A DNA stretch of 64,000 nucleotides from Ophiosphaerella korrae. Lineage: Eukaryota; Ascomycota; Dothideomycetes; Pleosporales; Phaeosphaeriaceae. Made by a program: the position numbers and the translations under genes. The stretch lies in assembly GCA_028456385.1 (NCBI GenBank), contig JALNQF010000044.1, forward strand, positions 1-64,000. Reading direction: 5' to 3'. This document shows positions 1 through 8,722 of the stretch, piece after piece; position 1 is the first letter of the stretch, and every line of letters starts with the position of its first letter. The notes under the pieces were generated by a model. It was not told the origin of the DNA, made no database searches, and worked only from the letters and a program-made list of their open reading frames with translations.

Positions 1-20
1 TAGATAGATAGATAGATAGA
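1..20. repeat. (TAGA)n microsatellite at the window edge
   Basis: Five TAGA units start the window inside the A/T-rich relic. It may continue to the left of the window. Confidence 0.8.
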
Positions 21-1542
21 ATAGACTAATAAGATATTAAAGATATACCTAAGGATTTATAGTAATTAGAAGTAAAATAATTAAGTATTACTATTACTTA
101 TAGTATAATTAGTATATAATAACAAGTACTTAGAAGTAATAAGTAAAATACTATATTTTGTAAACTATAGGATATACTCTAATTTATTTAAGAAAATACT
201 ACTAAAACCTAAGATAGAAGTAGTATTAGTTAGAGTAAAAGATATATAAGAACTCTATAATAAAATAAGATAAAGACTAAAAAAAGCTTAGAAATAAAGT
301 ATTTTATATATTAATTAAAAATAAAAAATAGTACTTTAGCTAAAAGAAGAGAATAAAGCGTATCTTTATATAAAGAATCTATAAATAAAGTAACTTAGTA
401 AAAGACTAGATTATATTAAAGTTAGACTATTTTTAGTTAAAGAAGATAATAGGCTAGTAACAAAAATACTAAAACTACCTAAAGATACTAAGGTATACTC
501 TAAGTTCTATATAAGCTTACTAGAACTAGCTAAACTAAAAATACTAGTATAGCAACAATTCTAATATTAGAAGGAGGAAGATAATAAGTTTAAAGTTAAA
601 GACCTATAGAGATATTAAGAAATAGGATATAACGCTTTCTAAAGTATATAGTTTCTCTAAAAGTAGGTAGTAAAATAGAAAGGCTACTTAGTAATTAAAA
701 ATATATAAGAACTTAAAGCTAAACTATAGAATTATTAGTAGATACTAAAGAAAGTAAGAAGTAAGTATAATATACTAAGATATATAGGATATACAAAGCT
801 ATAGCTAGAATATAATAGATATATTAGTAAAAAAAAGTTCTATAATAAACCTAACTACGTAGAGCCTATAAAGCGCTCTTAGTTATAATAAATTTATCTA
901 ATAAGCTAATAGTAGACTAAATAGTAAGAGAAGAAGTAATATTAATAGTAGTAGTAGAATAGTTAAGAACTTATACTAAGACCTTATTACCTTCCTACTC
1001 TAACTCTAACGCTAGGTACAAGGCTTTATAGTAAGTACACTCTTTAGTAGATTTTAATTTTTTTTATTATATAGTAAATAAGTAATTATAATAGTAAGAA
1101 GTTTTTTATTATTATTAATCTTTTTATAAAACTTTTTATAAGTTTAATTAAGAAACTCTTAGGTTATACTAATATAGAGATACTTTATATAAGTATACTT
1201 AGTATACTTTAGAGTAAAATCTAGTATAATAAAATATAAAATACTTAAAAAAGAATAATATAAATAAAGTATTTTAGAAATATAGTTTATAGTAAAGATT
1301 TCTAATAAGAGATAAAGTCTATAAGACTATAAAGGAGGTAATATTATAGTAAGATAGTTTTTAACTAGAAGGTAAAGTAAACTACTTATAAGCTAGACCT
1401 AGCTAATAGAGGCTTAGGCCTAAGGATAGACCTAGCGTAAGAAAGGGAGATAGTATTATACTACTAAGTAGTAGGTAAGCTATTATATTATACGTAATTA
1501 GGCTAGGTAATATAGTATAGTAGAATACGTAACTATTTAGTA

Positions 1543-1584
1543 GTAAACGCTCTAGAGTAAACGCTCTAGAGTAAACGCTCTAGA
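1543..1584. repeat. Three perfect 14-bp tandem repeats
   Basis: The unit gtaaacgctctaga occurs three times without a mismatch (1543-1556, 1557-1570, 1571-1584), and a related aaacgctaga follows at 1601. It lies in or just after the presumed LTR of the gypsy relic. Its perfect identity contrasts with the decayed surroundings. Confidence 0.85.
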
Positions 1585-1639
1585 GTAAGTACTTAAGAAT
1601 AAACGCTAGATAGTAAGTATATAAGAACGTTAATAGACC

Positions 1640-3810
1640 TTTATAGACTATTATATTTAATCTATTTTTTTATCTTATTCTAATAGAGTATTATAACTAA
1701 TACTTTAATTAGATTCTTATCTACTTATTAATACTTATATACCTTGTAATACTCTAATAAGAGCTAACTATTAATTAAGTTAAGTAACTAACTTATTTAT
1801 TAACCTCGCCTATTTTATAGAAGCTTACTTACTCTTATTACTTTTACTTAGTTCTAAGGTCTTAATAGTAATATAAAAGAAAAAGGAGGCTTAAGTAGCT
1901 TTCTAAAATAGCTCTTATAAGTAAATAACTACTCTAGCGTATATTTATATAGATAAGATATCTTTACTACTTAGACTTATATATAAAGCTACCTAAAAAG
2001 CTATAAGATTAGTATAAGTAGATATAATTAAAGCTAGAGAGTATTAAGTCTTTATTAGCTTATCTCTATCTAGATAGATAAATAATAATATTAGTCTAGC
2101 TTAGCTTAAGTAAGTATTTAACTACTATACTACTACTAAAGCTAGACGCTTATATTAGTTACTTATTATAGATAAGTATAGCTCTTATATTACTCTAGAT
2201 TTTATTAACTATTATAATAAAAATTAGATCTTACTTACTATCTTTCTTTTATATTTAACTTACTCTTTTTAGCTACTTAATATAGTAATATTTAGGCTTC
2301 TTATATATTCTTATATATATTACTATAGTAATAAAAGATATTAAGATAGAACTAATTAGTTTTAACTTAGTTACTAATAAAGTATAAAATAAGTAAAGTA
2401 ATAACTTATAAGATAATAAGCTTAATTAAGAAACTAACTATAATAAAGATATATAATAAATTTATAAATTCGCGATCTTAGTAAATATAAATTTATAAAG
2501 CTAAATTTATAAATTTATAATCTTAGTAAATATAAAGCTATAAAGTACTAAGAAGACGCCTAGTATATAGTAAGTAGTAGTATATATTATTAGAATAGTA
2601 TTAGTAATTTAATCCTTTAACTATAGAGTAATAATACTAGATATTATAAGACATCCTTTATTATTTATAGTTTATTATAGATTATAATATAAGTTTTTAT
2701 TATTACTTTTTAATCTACTAATATTTCTAAAGTAGTTACTTATAGTTAATAATAAGTAACTCTATTATAATATAGTTAAACTTAATAACTACTTTTAGTA
2801 AGCCTAAGGCCTTATCTTAGTTAGTAAAGGTAACTTCTTTTTACTCTTTTAGTAAGCCTAGATAAAGACTTTTAAATCTTTAATAATACTTAAGTTATTT
2901 AAAGCTATAAGTATCTAGCTAAAAAATACTAATAAGATCTTTAAATAGTTTAATTATAAGCTAGCTAATAAGACCTAAAGCTTTATATTACTATTAGGCC
3001 TCTATAATAGTAACTAGAAGTAGATAAATAGCTTTATCTAGAGTACTATAAAGGATACTACTTAGCTTTAAGCTAAGATACTAAAGACTTTACTCTATTA
3101 CTTTTAAACTTAATATAAGCTTATATAATATAAGAATAAAAGACTATAAGTAGCTCTTAGTATCTAAGAAAAGTATAAGAAAAAGAGTAACTTTTTTAAC
3201 TTTTAGTAGTATAAAGAGTACTATAGTAAAGCTATCTTCTAGTTACTATATAAAGTAAGAGAGGCTTACTATTATAAGAAAGTAGAAGAGTAAGAAAAAA
3301 AGTAAGAGAAAGTTTAAAAAGCTAAGAAGAGAGAGCTATAATAGGCTACTTACTAATATAAAAAGAAGCTAGCTAAAGAGAAGTATATAGCGCGAGAGGT
3401 AGCTAAGTTAGTAAGAGAAAAGGAGAGGGTAGAGAAAGTAGCTTAGTACGCAGCCTAGCGCGTAGCTATTAATACTAAGAATTCTATACAACCTAGCTAG
3501 AGGTAGAAGAGGGAGGCTTTAAGTTTATCTACTTAGAAGAACAAGCGCAGCAAACAGGTAGTTAATGCTGTAGGTAGTAAGGAGTCTCTAGCAGCTGCAT
3601 TAGTAGTTCTACTCAAAACTACTTGCTCTAGCTGCAACGTTGGCCTTCTAGCAAAATTTAGATAGTCTAAATTACTTGTAAGTCTCTAGTTACTACTCTA
3701 CTACAAAATCTCGTAATAATAGCAATTGTGTGTGGCTCTGCAGCCTTATCTTTGAGATCGCGACTTTGGTGAGGGTGGGGCATCACGCGAACTAAGGCAT
3801 CACGTGCACA
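1640..3810 (+). mobile_element. RIP-degraded Fot1/pogo-type (Tc1/mariner) DNA transposon remains, probably two overlapping copies
   Basis: At 2243-2305 one frame decodes, after reversing C-to-T and G-to-A changes, to the P-P-H-x-T-H-x-x-Q-P-L-D-V signature of Fot1/pogo DDE transposases, with the Q codon now TAG at 2270-2272. At about 2830-2960 a second piece fits the following G-D-F-F-P-L-F-W ... F-K-A-T-G-I-W-P region. At 3150-3500 there is a Lys/Glu/Arg-rich tail, and at about 3620-3665 the terminal T-T-x-R-G-R-N-V-x-L-P-A-K-F-R motif ends at a stop at 3663-3665. The distance between the first two pieces is several times larger than usual, which suggests an insertion or two nested copies. 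3666-3810 is probably the non-coding 3' end. It contains two copies of ggcatcacg (about 3779 and 3797), possibly part of a terminal repeat. The 5' limit was not found. Confidence 0.7.
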
Positions 3811-5127
3811 GACACGTTAGCGGCCCTTGTTAAACAGCTCAAAGACAAGGCTGACGATCTAGGGTCAATGCGGGAGATTATTAGTTTCTAGAGCTCTTTC
3901 CTTACCGTACAAGAGGAAACTATTTACTTAGTACATTAATCAGTAAATAACTTTCTCCTTACTAAGGCAGCTAAAGAGGTTTCCCTATTAATAGAGGATG
4001 TCTATTATGCTATCTTTACTAGTTACTCGAGATTATATCTAGAACTCTATAGTAGGATATATACAGCTTAAAAGTGCTAGGATGCTATGTCGATAACGCT
4101 AAACAGCGTAATCCCAATCTATTAGCAGCATTGCGCTACTCTTGTATCTACTAGGTCGACTATCTACAAGACTTAAAGTCCAGATCTTTAGCGAGCCTTA
4201 TAGAAGATCTACGCGATAGAAACGTTGTCTATATATTTTCAAGGAAGAAGTTTCTATACTAGCTAGAAGTTCTCAGTCTCTGCAAGAGCATATTAAAAGG
4301 CGTAGTCCCAATAGCGAAACTGTGGTCGCTGGTCTATGTTCATATAGGTAACCTAGATAGGGTGATCTTATGCTAACAAATATAAGGAAATAAGGGAGAC
4401 CTAATCATACACTGAGATTGTTTATAATGCGCATAGATTTATCCTATACCATAAAAGAGCAATTGAGAGTAGCCCACTCCAGGCATATGTGTCTGCGCTG
4501 TTGTTTAGTCCAGCAGAGAGTTTGGTGAGAAGCCTATTCCAGCACGAAGAGCCAGAATAGATTGTTATCAAACCAAGTATAGGCGACAGCTAGAGCGCGT
4601 GCTTGCAGACGCTCGAGGGCCATAGCAACTATGTTATATCGGTAGCCTTCTCGCACGACTCGACCCGGCTGGCGTCCGCGTCAGAGGACAGCACCATCAA
4701 GATCTAGGATGCAAGCAGCGGGGCGTGCCTGCAGACCCTCGACATTGACCGGGTAGTCCATCAGGTCTCATTCGATGCCACCGCCTCCTATCTTTATACC
4801 GAGATCGGTTCTATCGCTGTCAGCACAGCAAAAGTCTCCAATATGACGGACATCGCGGAGAGTGAGCATTCCCAGTTTCAGGGCGTAGGCATCAGCTCAG
4901 ACGGCGGGTGGGTTATGTATAGGGGCAATAATATACTGTGGGTGCCAGTAGAGCATCGGGCGTCATGCTCATCCGTGTGTGGGAATACAGTTGGGGTGGG
5001 CGTTAGATCTGGGCGAGTATGGGTATGCAGTATTAGCTATGAAACACGTCCCTCAGTGGATGAAGTAGTATCGAAAGAATTAGTTTGTTCTTGTATACAT
5101 TATTTTTATTATATCTCCATTTCATAG
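3811..5127 (+). pseudogene. NACHT-WD40 (NWD, NLR-like) C-terminal half, RIP-inactivated
   Basis: The remains follow the order of fungal NWD proteins: a post-NACHT helical region (from about 3841, with readable F-L-T-x-x-E-E-T-I-Y and N-N-F-L-L-T-K-A-A-K-E), an R-Y-S-C-I-Y-W-like segment at 4131-4155, an E-G-H-S-N-Y-V-I-S-V-A-F-S-H-D-S-T-R-L-A-type WD40 blade at about 4612-4720, then the C-terminal tail with G-V-G-I-S-S-D-G (about 4885) and G-S-G-R-V-W-like residues. Stops at 4558, 4591 and 4705 all lie where the family has tryptophan (TGG to TAG), and others fit lost Gln or Trp codons. At least two frameshifts separate the frames. Codons 4843-5127 are still open (94 codons). The N-terminal effector and NACHT parts are missing. 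The fragment begins where the transposon remains end. Function is assumed lost. In fungi such proteins act in non-self recognition. Confidence 0.85.
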
Positions 5128-5775
5128 AGGGGGACAGGAATGCATAAGAGTATATATGCTAAATATTTGCTATATAGAAGCTTTAAGAATGCTCTTTGTA
5201 AGTGACAAAAATTCGTTGAGTTGTGATAGAGATACATGTGGCATGTGGCGCAGCTTATGGACCGCTACTTTTTATGTAGGTAGGGTCATAGGGGTTTAGG
5301 ATTGGTCTTCGCATATAACCCAAAGGCGATATTAAAAAAAAGTTACGGCGTGCGCAGATATTTTGTTGCTACGAAGTCAAAGTATCAATGGTTTGTTCCG
5401 TTACGGTGGTTGTTCCGTTAATCTGTTTCAATGAGCCAGGAGATCAATACAATGTGAAAGCATTCACACACTCTTAAACAATAGAATTACCATTTCTTAT
5501 ATTCACAAATCAATGTGGACTGATAACGCCCAAGTGGATGGGCATATTCAATGTCCCGAGGCAAGGCTGCTTCCGGGAACTGAACAAGCCAGTGGGCTTT
5601 GGTGGCTGTGTACTTGACAGTTCAAAAAAGGTGGACCATTTCAAAACGAAAACAGTTTAACTTGTATCATGGATATCAAACATTCATGGTACTTGCGAAT
5701 ATTGGATCCGCGACTAGTGGCTTGAGAGCCCGTGGACAATAGAGCACGACATATTCAATAACAAGTCTGATCTTA
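5128..5775. other. Intergenic spacer
   Basis: It lies between the NWD pseudogene and the 3' end of the PLD-family gene. A short direct repeat (gttccgtta, about 5395 and 5411) is present. I see no gene here. Confidence 0.5.
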
Positions 5776-7206
5776 TCAACTCCGCTCGCTGTCAAACACT
5801 AGTCTAGTTCTCCCTAGCATAGCTTCATCTACTGCAGTGATGACTTTGCTCGCCATATCTTTACTGATGAATGCAACGCCCAGCTCTTGACTTGTGAACC
5901 AGCTTGCTCGATCAAGATTACCAGACCCTAGTACAACCACCTCGTCATCTACGATGGTTAGTTTGAGATGGCTTTGTTGCGGTTCGCCACTTTCTGATCC
6001 TCTTTGCTTTGGCCCACCAAGGGGTTCGAAGTAAGATATATGCAGGTGACCTGGGTTGAATGGTGTGATGGCAGCTTCTTCGTCACTTGCCGAATAGCGC
6101 ATGCCAGTGGATACGAGCGCTTTGTAACGCTTGATTAGTTTCTTAATGCATCGTGAGGTGGTGGTTCCTGCGGTTACTAGTTGCTCCAGAATCATGAGGC
6201 GTTCCGATGTCAGTATCTGGACATTGACACCGCGAGCAAGTGCTGCTACAAGAGCAGAGAGCACCGGAGGGGCAGTGACATTTGGTGTTTGGATTCGTAT
6301 ATCACGCTCCGCTTTTGCGAAAAGCGTCAGCATAAATGTATTCAATGGTGTTGGTGGCGCAAGAACGTCGTCCGTGGCTGTGAAAGGACTTAGATGTGGA
6401 TTACGTCGATGTGGGCTGGGCAGAAATATAGTGTTGATGTTGGAAGTGGAGAGTTGGCAAACGGATTTGAGGGAGGCAAGGGCAGAAGTAGAATGGACAT
6501 CAAGAAGCACGCTGTTGGAATTGGCGGCTGCAAGCTGCTCTGTGGCCCATGCGGCTGGTTGAACGTTCTGCTTTCGTTCCCAGAAATTGGAGTAAAATTT
6601 CAAGAATTGATCCACGATTGGGCCGCTCATCGTCACAGCGCCCTCGAACCACTCCTCCCAGCTGATATTGCAGCTTGGCAGGACGACGTTTGTACGATCA
6701 ATGACGATGAACTTTGGATGCATGACACTGAAGGGCAAGATGAAGATGCTCTTAACTTTTAAATCTAAGCCGCCCAGCTCATTGGGATGAGGAAGACCCA
6801 ACTTGCTTACCCAGACTTCTGGGGGGTAAGATTGGCCGGTGCAGGACTGTTTGTGGAACAGTTTCTGGAGTAGGGAAAGGGAGGAGAAGCATAAGCGCAC
6901 GCGTATCTTGTCAGTACCGCGATGGATGGCCTTTTGCGACAAGTGGCACAAGACGCGAGCCAGTGCGTTGAGCGAGGCAGAGCGGGCCCAGAAGCAGGTG
7001 ACGAGGATGAGTTCATGGCTGGTGCTCTGGAGAAGCGGGGCCAGAGAGTCGAAAATGGCGGCGCCAGTGCCGGCGACGAAGGTGGCAGGGGCTGCAGTGG
7101 TGAGGAGGGAGCGCGGGTAGCGAGAGTAGTAGCTGGGGTCGTCTTGGGCATTGGCTGGGGAGGCCGAGTCGAGCGAAGAGATGAAGGGCTCGTTGAAGTG
7201 GGACAT
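5776..7206 (-). CDS. Phospholipase D superfamily protein (two HKD motifs)
   Basis: This is a 476-residue, apparently intronless protein. Two HxK(x)4D motifs are present: H163-K165-D170 (M-H-P-K-F-I-V-I-D) and H413-K415-D420 (H-L-K-L-T-I-V-D), the second followed by G-S-G-N-L-D. Paired HKD motifs form the catalytic site of PLD-family phosphodiesterases, which cleave phospholipids, cardiolipin or nucleic acid. No PX, PH or clear membrane segment is visible, so the substrate is unknown. I prefer the ATG at 7206; an in-frame ATG at 7314 would add 36 residues and leave only 29 bp to the divergent RRP4 gene. The open frame upstream of 7314 has no further ATG. Family assignment is firm, substrate is not. 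Confidence 0.88.
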   Translation of the reverse strand: MSHFNEPFISSLDSASPANAQDDPSYYSRYPRSLLTTAAPATFVAGTGAAIFDSLAPLLQSTSHELILVTCFWARSASLNALARVLCHLSQKAIHRGTDKIRVRLCFSSLSLLQKLFHKQSCTGQSYPPEVWVSKLGLPHPNELGGLDLKVKSIFILPFSVMHPKFIVIDRTNVVLPSCNISWEEWFEGAVTMSGPIVDQFLKFYSNFWERKQNVQPAAWATEQLAAANSNSVLLDVHSTSALASLKSVCQLSTSNINTIFLPSPHRRNPHLSPFTATDDVLAPPTPLNTFMLTLFAKAERDIRIQTPNVTAPPVLSALVAALARGVNVQILTSERLMILEQLVTAGTTTSRCIKKLIKRYKALVSTGMRYSASDEEAAITPFNPGHLHISYFEPLGGPKQRGSESGEPQQSHLKLTIVDDEVVVLGSGNLDRASWFTSQELGVAFISKDMASKVITAVDEAMLGRTRLVFDSERS

Positions 7207-7343
7207 GGCCAGACGAGGGCTGGTGAGGGGGATGTGGTTGAGATGGGGTGTGGTGTTGGTGATGGTGATGACGTCGGACGCGGCTGTAACTATAGTTACA
7301 TTGAGAGGGCTCATAATTTTCTCAACCCACCACCGCCGCCAAC

Positions 7344-8363
7344 ATGGGCGTCTCCATACTCCCGCCCAGCGCACCGCACCCGCCGCGCGGCGATGCTGCC
7401 GCCGAGAGCGACTCCGAGGCAGGCGAGAGCGCGTCCATGTCCAATTCCATGGTCACGCCGGGCGAGCACATCACCAACGACCCGCAATGGATGCGCGGCC
7501 ACGGCACCTACGTGCCCGCGGGCGCAACCACCATCATCTCGACGGTGGCCGGGCACATGCACAAGACCAACAAGCTGCTGTCCGTCCAGGCGCTGCGCGC
7601 CCGCTACCAGCCCGAAATCGGCGACCTCGTTGTCGGCCGCATCGTCAGCGTGCAGACCAAGAAATGGAGCGTCGACATTGCCGCGCCCATGCTGGCCAGC
7701 CTGCCGCTGAGCAGCATCAACCTGCCCGGCGGCATCCTGCGCCGCCGCACCGCCGTCGACGAGCTCAACATCCGCACCTTCTTCTCCGAGGGCGACCTGC
7801 TCGTCGCCGAGGTCCAGGCCCTCCACCAGGACAACACGGCCTCGCTGCACACGCGCTCGCTCAAGTACGGCAAGCTGCGCAACGGCCTCTTCACCAGCCT
7901 GGCCGGCGCCGGCGGCGGCCTCTCCTCCAGGCGGGGCGGCGTGGTCAGGAGCCGCCGGCAGGCCTTCACCCTTAACACCGCCGCCGGCGAGATTGACGTC
8001 GTGCTGGGTGTCAATGGATACATCTTCATCTCCAAGCACACCAGCCCTGCCGCCTCTGCCGCCGACATCAGCATCAACCGACTGGAAGAGGGCGTGGGCG
8101 AGACGCTCTACTCCAGCCAAAATGACGACGTTGCCCCGGCCGTGATGCGTGAAATAACAAGGGTGAGCACCTTGATCAAGGGACTGGTCAGCTGTGGAAG
8201 GCGTGTCGACGAGGATACCATTGTCAACGTCTACGATGGCGCTCTGGAACTCGACGCTGAAGAGAAGAGTATGGGCGAGGCCAGTGCCATCGACAGGGGC
8301 ATTGGTGCCAAGGGCGTTGTCGAGGCTGTGCTTGGTAGATTGGATGAAGAAGCTGGAGGTTGA
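7344..8363 (+). CDS. RRP4: Exosome complex subunit Rrp4 (S1 and KH RNA-binding cap protein)
   Basis: This 339-residue intronless protein matches Rrp4 over its length: an N-terminal segment with V-T-P-G-E-H-I-T and G-H-G-T-Y (about residues 32-52), an S1 domain with Y-x-P-E-I-G-D-L-V-V-G-R-I (about 85-165), then a KH-type domain with G-V-N-G-Y-I-F-I (about 210-225). Rrp4 is one of the three RNA-binding cap proteins of the nuclear and cytoplasmic RNA exosome, which performs 3'-to-5' RNA decay and rRNA processing. Third codon positions are strongly G/C, unlike nearby genes, as expected for a highly expressed housekeeping gene. It is transcribed divergently from the PLD-family gene and must share its promoter region. 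Confidence 0.95.
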   Translation: MGVSILPPSAPHPPRGDAAAESDSEAGESASMSNSMVTPGEHITNDPQWMRGHGTYVPAGATTIISTVAGHMHKTNKLLSVQALRARYQPEIGDLVVGRIVSVQTKKWSVDIAAPMLASLPLSSINLPGGILRRRTAVDELNIRTFFSEGDLLVAEVQALHQDNTASLHTRSLKYGKLRNGLFTSLAGAGGGLSSRRGGVVRSRRQAFTLNTAAGEIDVVLGVNGYIFISKHTSPAASAADISINRLEEGVGETLYSSQNDDVAPAVMREITRVSTLIKGLVSCGRRVDEDTIVNVYDGALELDAEEKSMGEASAIDRGIGAKGVVEAVLGRLDEEAGG

Positions 8364-8722
8364 CAGTTGGAAGGATCATTGTCGCATCAAACACCAAGCA
8401 GAGAACAAAGGGCGTCGCCCTTTGATGGCCATCCCCGAACGGGCACTGTCCTTGTGCACCAGAAATAAACGTCTAAAATTCAGTCAGTCAGTCAGTCAGC
8501 GAGAGACAGATCTGACGCCTCCAGAGACCACAAGTCACGCGGTGTGCAAAGCCTAGGTGGAGTAGATGGAATAGATTCACTCGATATCCAATGCTATCTC
8601 ATCGTGCTATACACGTATTACACCGCCAGTCCCAGCCCAGCCCAGCATCGGCGCCCATATTAAGTAGTATGATTCCGCATAAAAAATCTGGCCATAACCA
8701 AGACCAGGAAAACAGGGCACCG
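8364..8722. other. Convergent 3' spacer between RRP4 and wetA
   Basis: This 359-bp stretch must hold both 3' UTRs. It contains a (CAGT)n run at 8481-8499 and nothing else that I recognise. Confidence 0.6.
8481..8499. repeat. (CAGT)n microsatellite
   Basis: Four full CAGT units plus CAG lie in the presumed 3' UTR of RRP4. Confidence 0.9.

Larger units (their letters stand above)
1..1640 (+). mobile_element. RIP-degraded Ty3/gypsy retrotransposon end (integrase chromodomain plus 3' LTR region)
   Basis: The block is almost entirely A/T, with TpA everywhere and CpA/TpG nearly absent, the pattern left by repeat-induced point mutation. One frame (positions 577-726) still reads as a chromodomain if G-to-A and C-to-T decay is allowed: a D/E-N-K-F-K-V-K stretch at 580-600 fits the usual E-D-E-F-E-V-E start, K-stop-K-G-Y at 673-687 fits K-W-K-G-Y, and the codons at 697-714 fit E-N-T-W-E-P. 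This arrangement is typical of chromovirus integrase C-termini. A purine run (AAAGGAGG, 1331-1338) followed by TAATATTATAG resembles a polypurine tract and LTR start, so the 3' LTR may begin near 1339. The left end lies outside the window and the right limit is uncertain. No intact reading frame remains. Confidence 0.7.

Noticed and set aside
7311..8120. A 269-codon open frame antisense to RRP4
   Set aside because: It arises because RRP4 codons are very G/C-rich at third positions, which removes stops on the other strand. Its composition (Gly/Ala/Val/Asp-rich, no motif) is that of a shadow.
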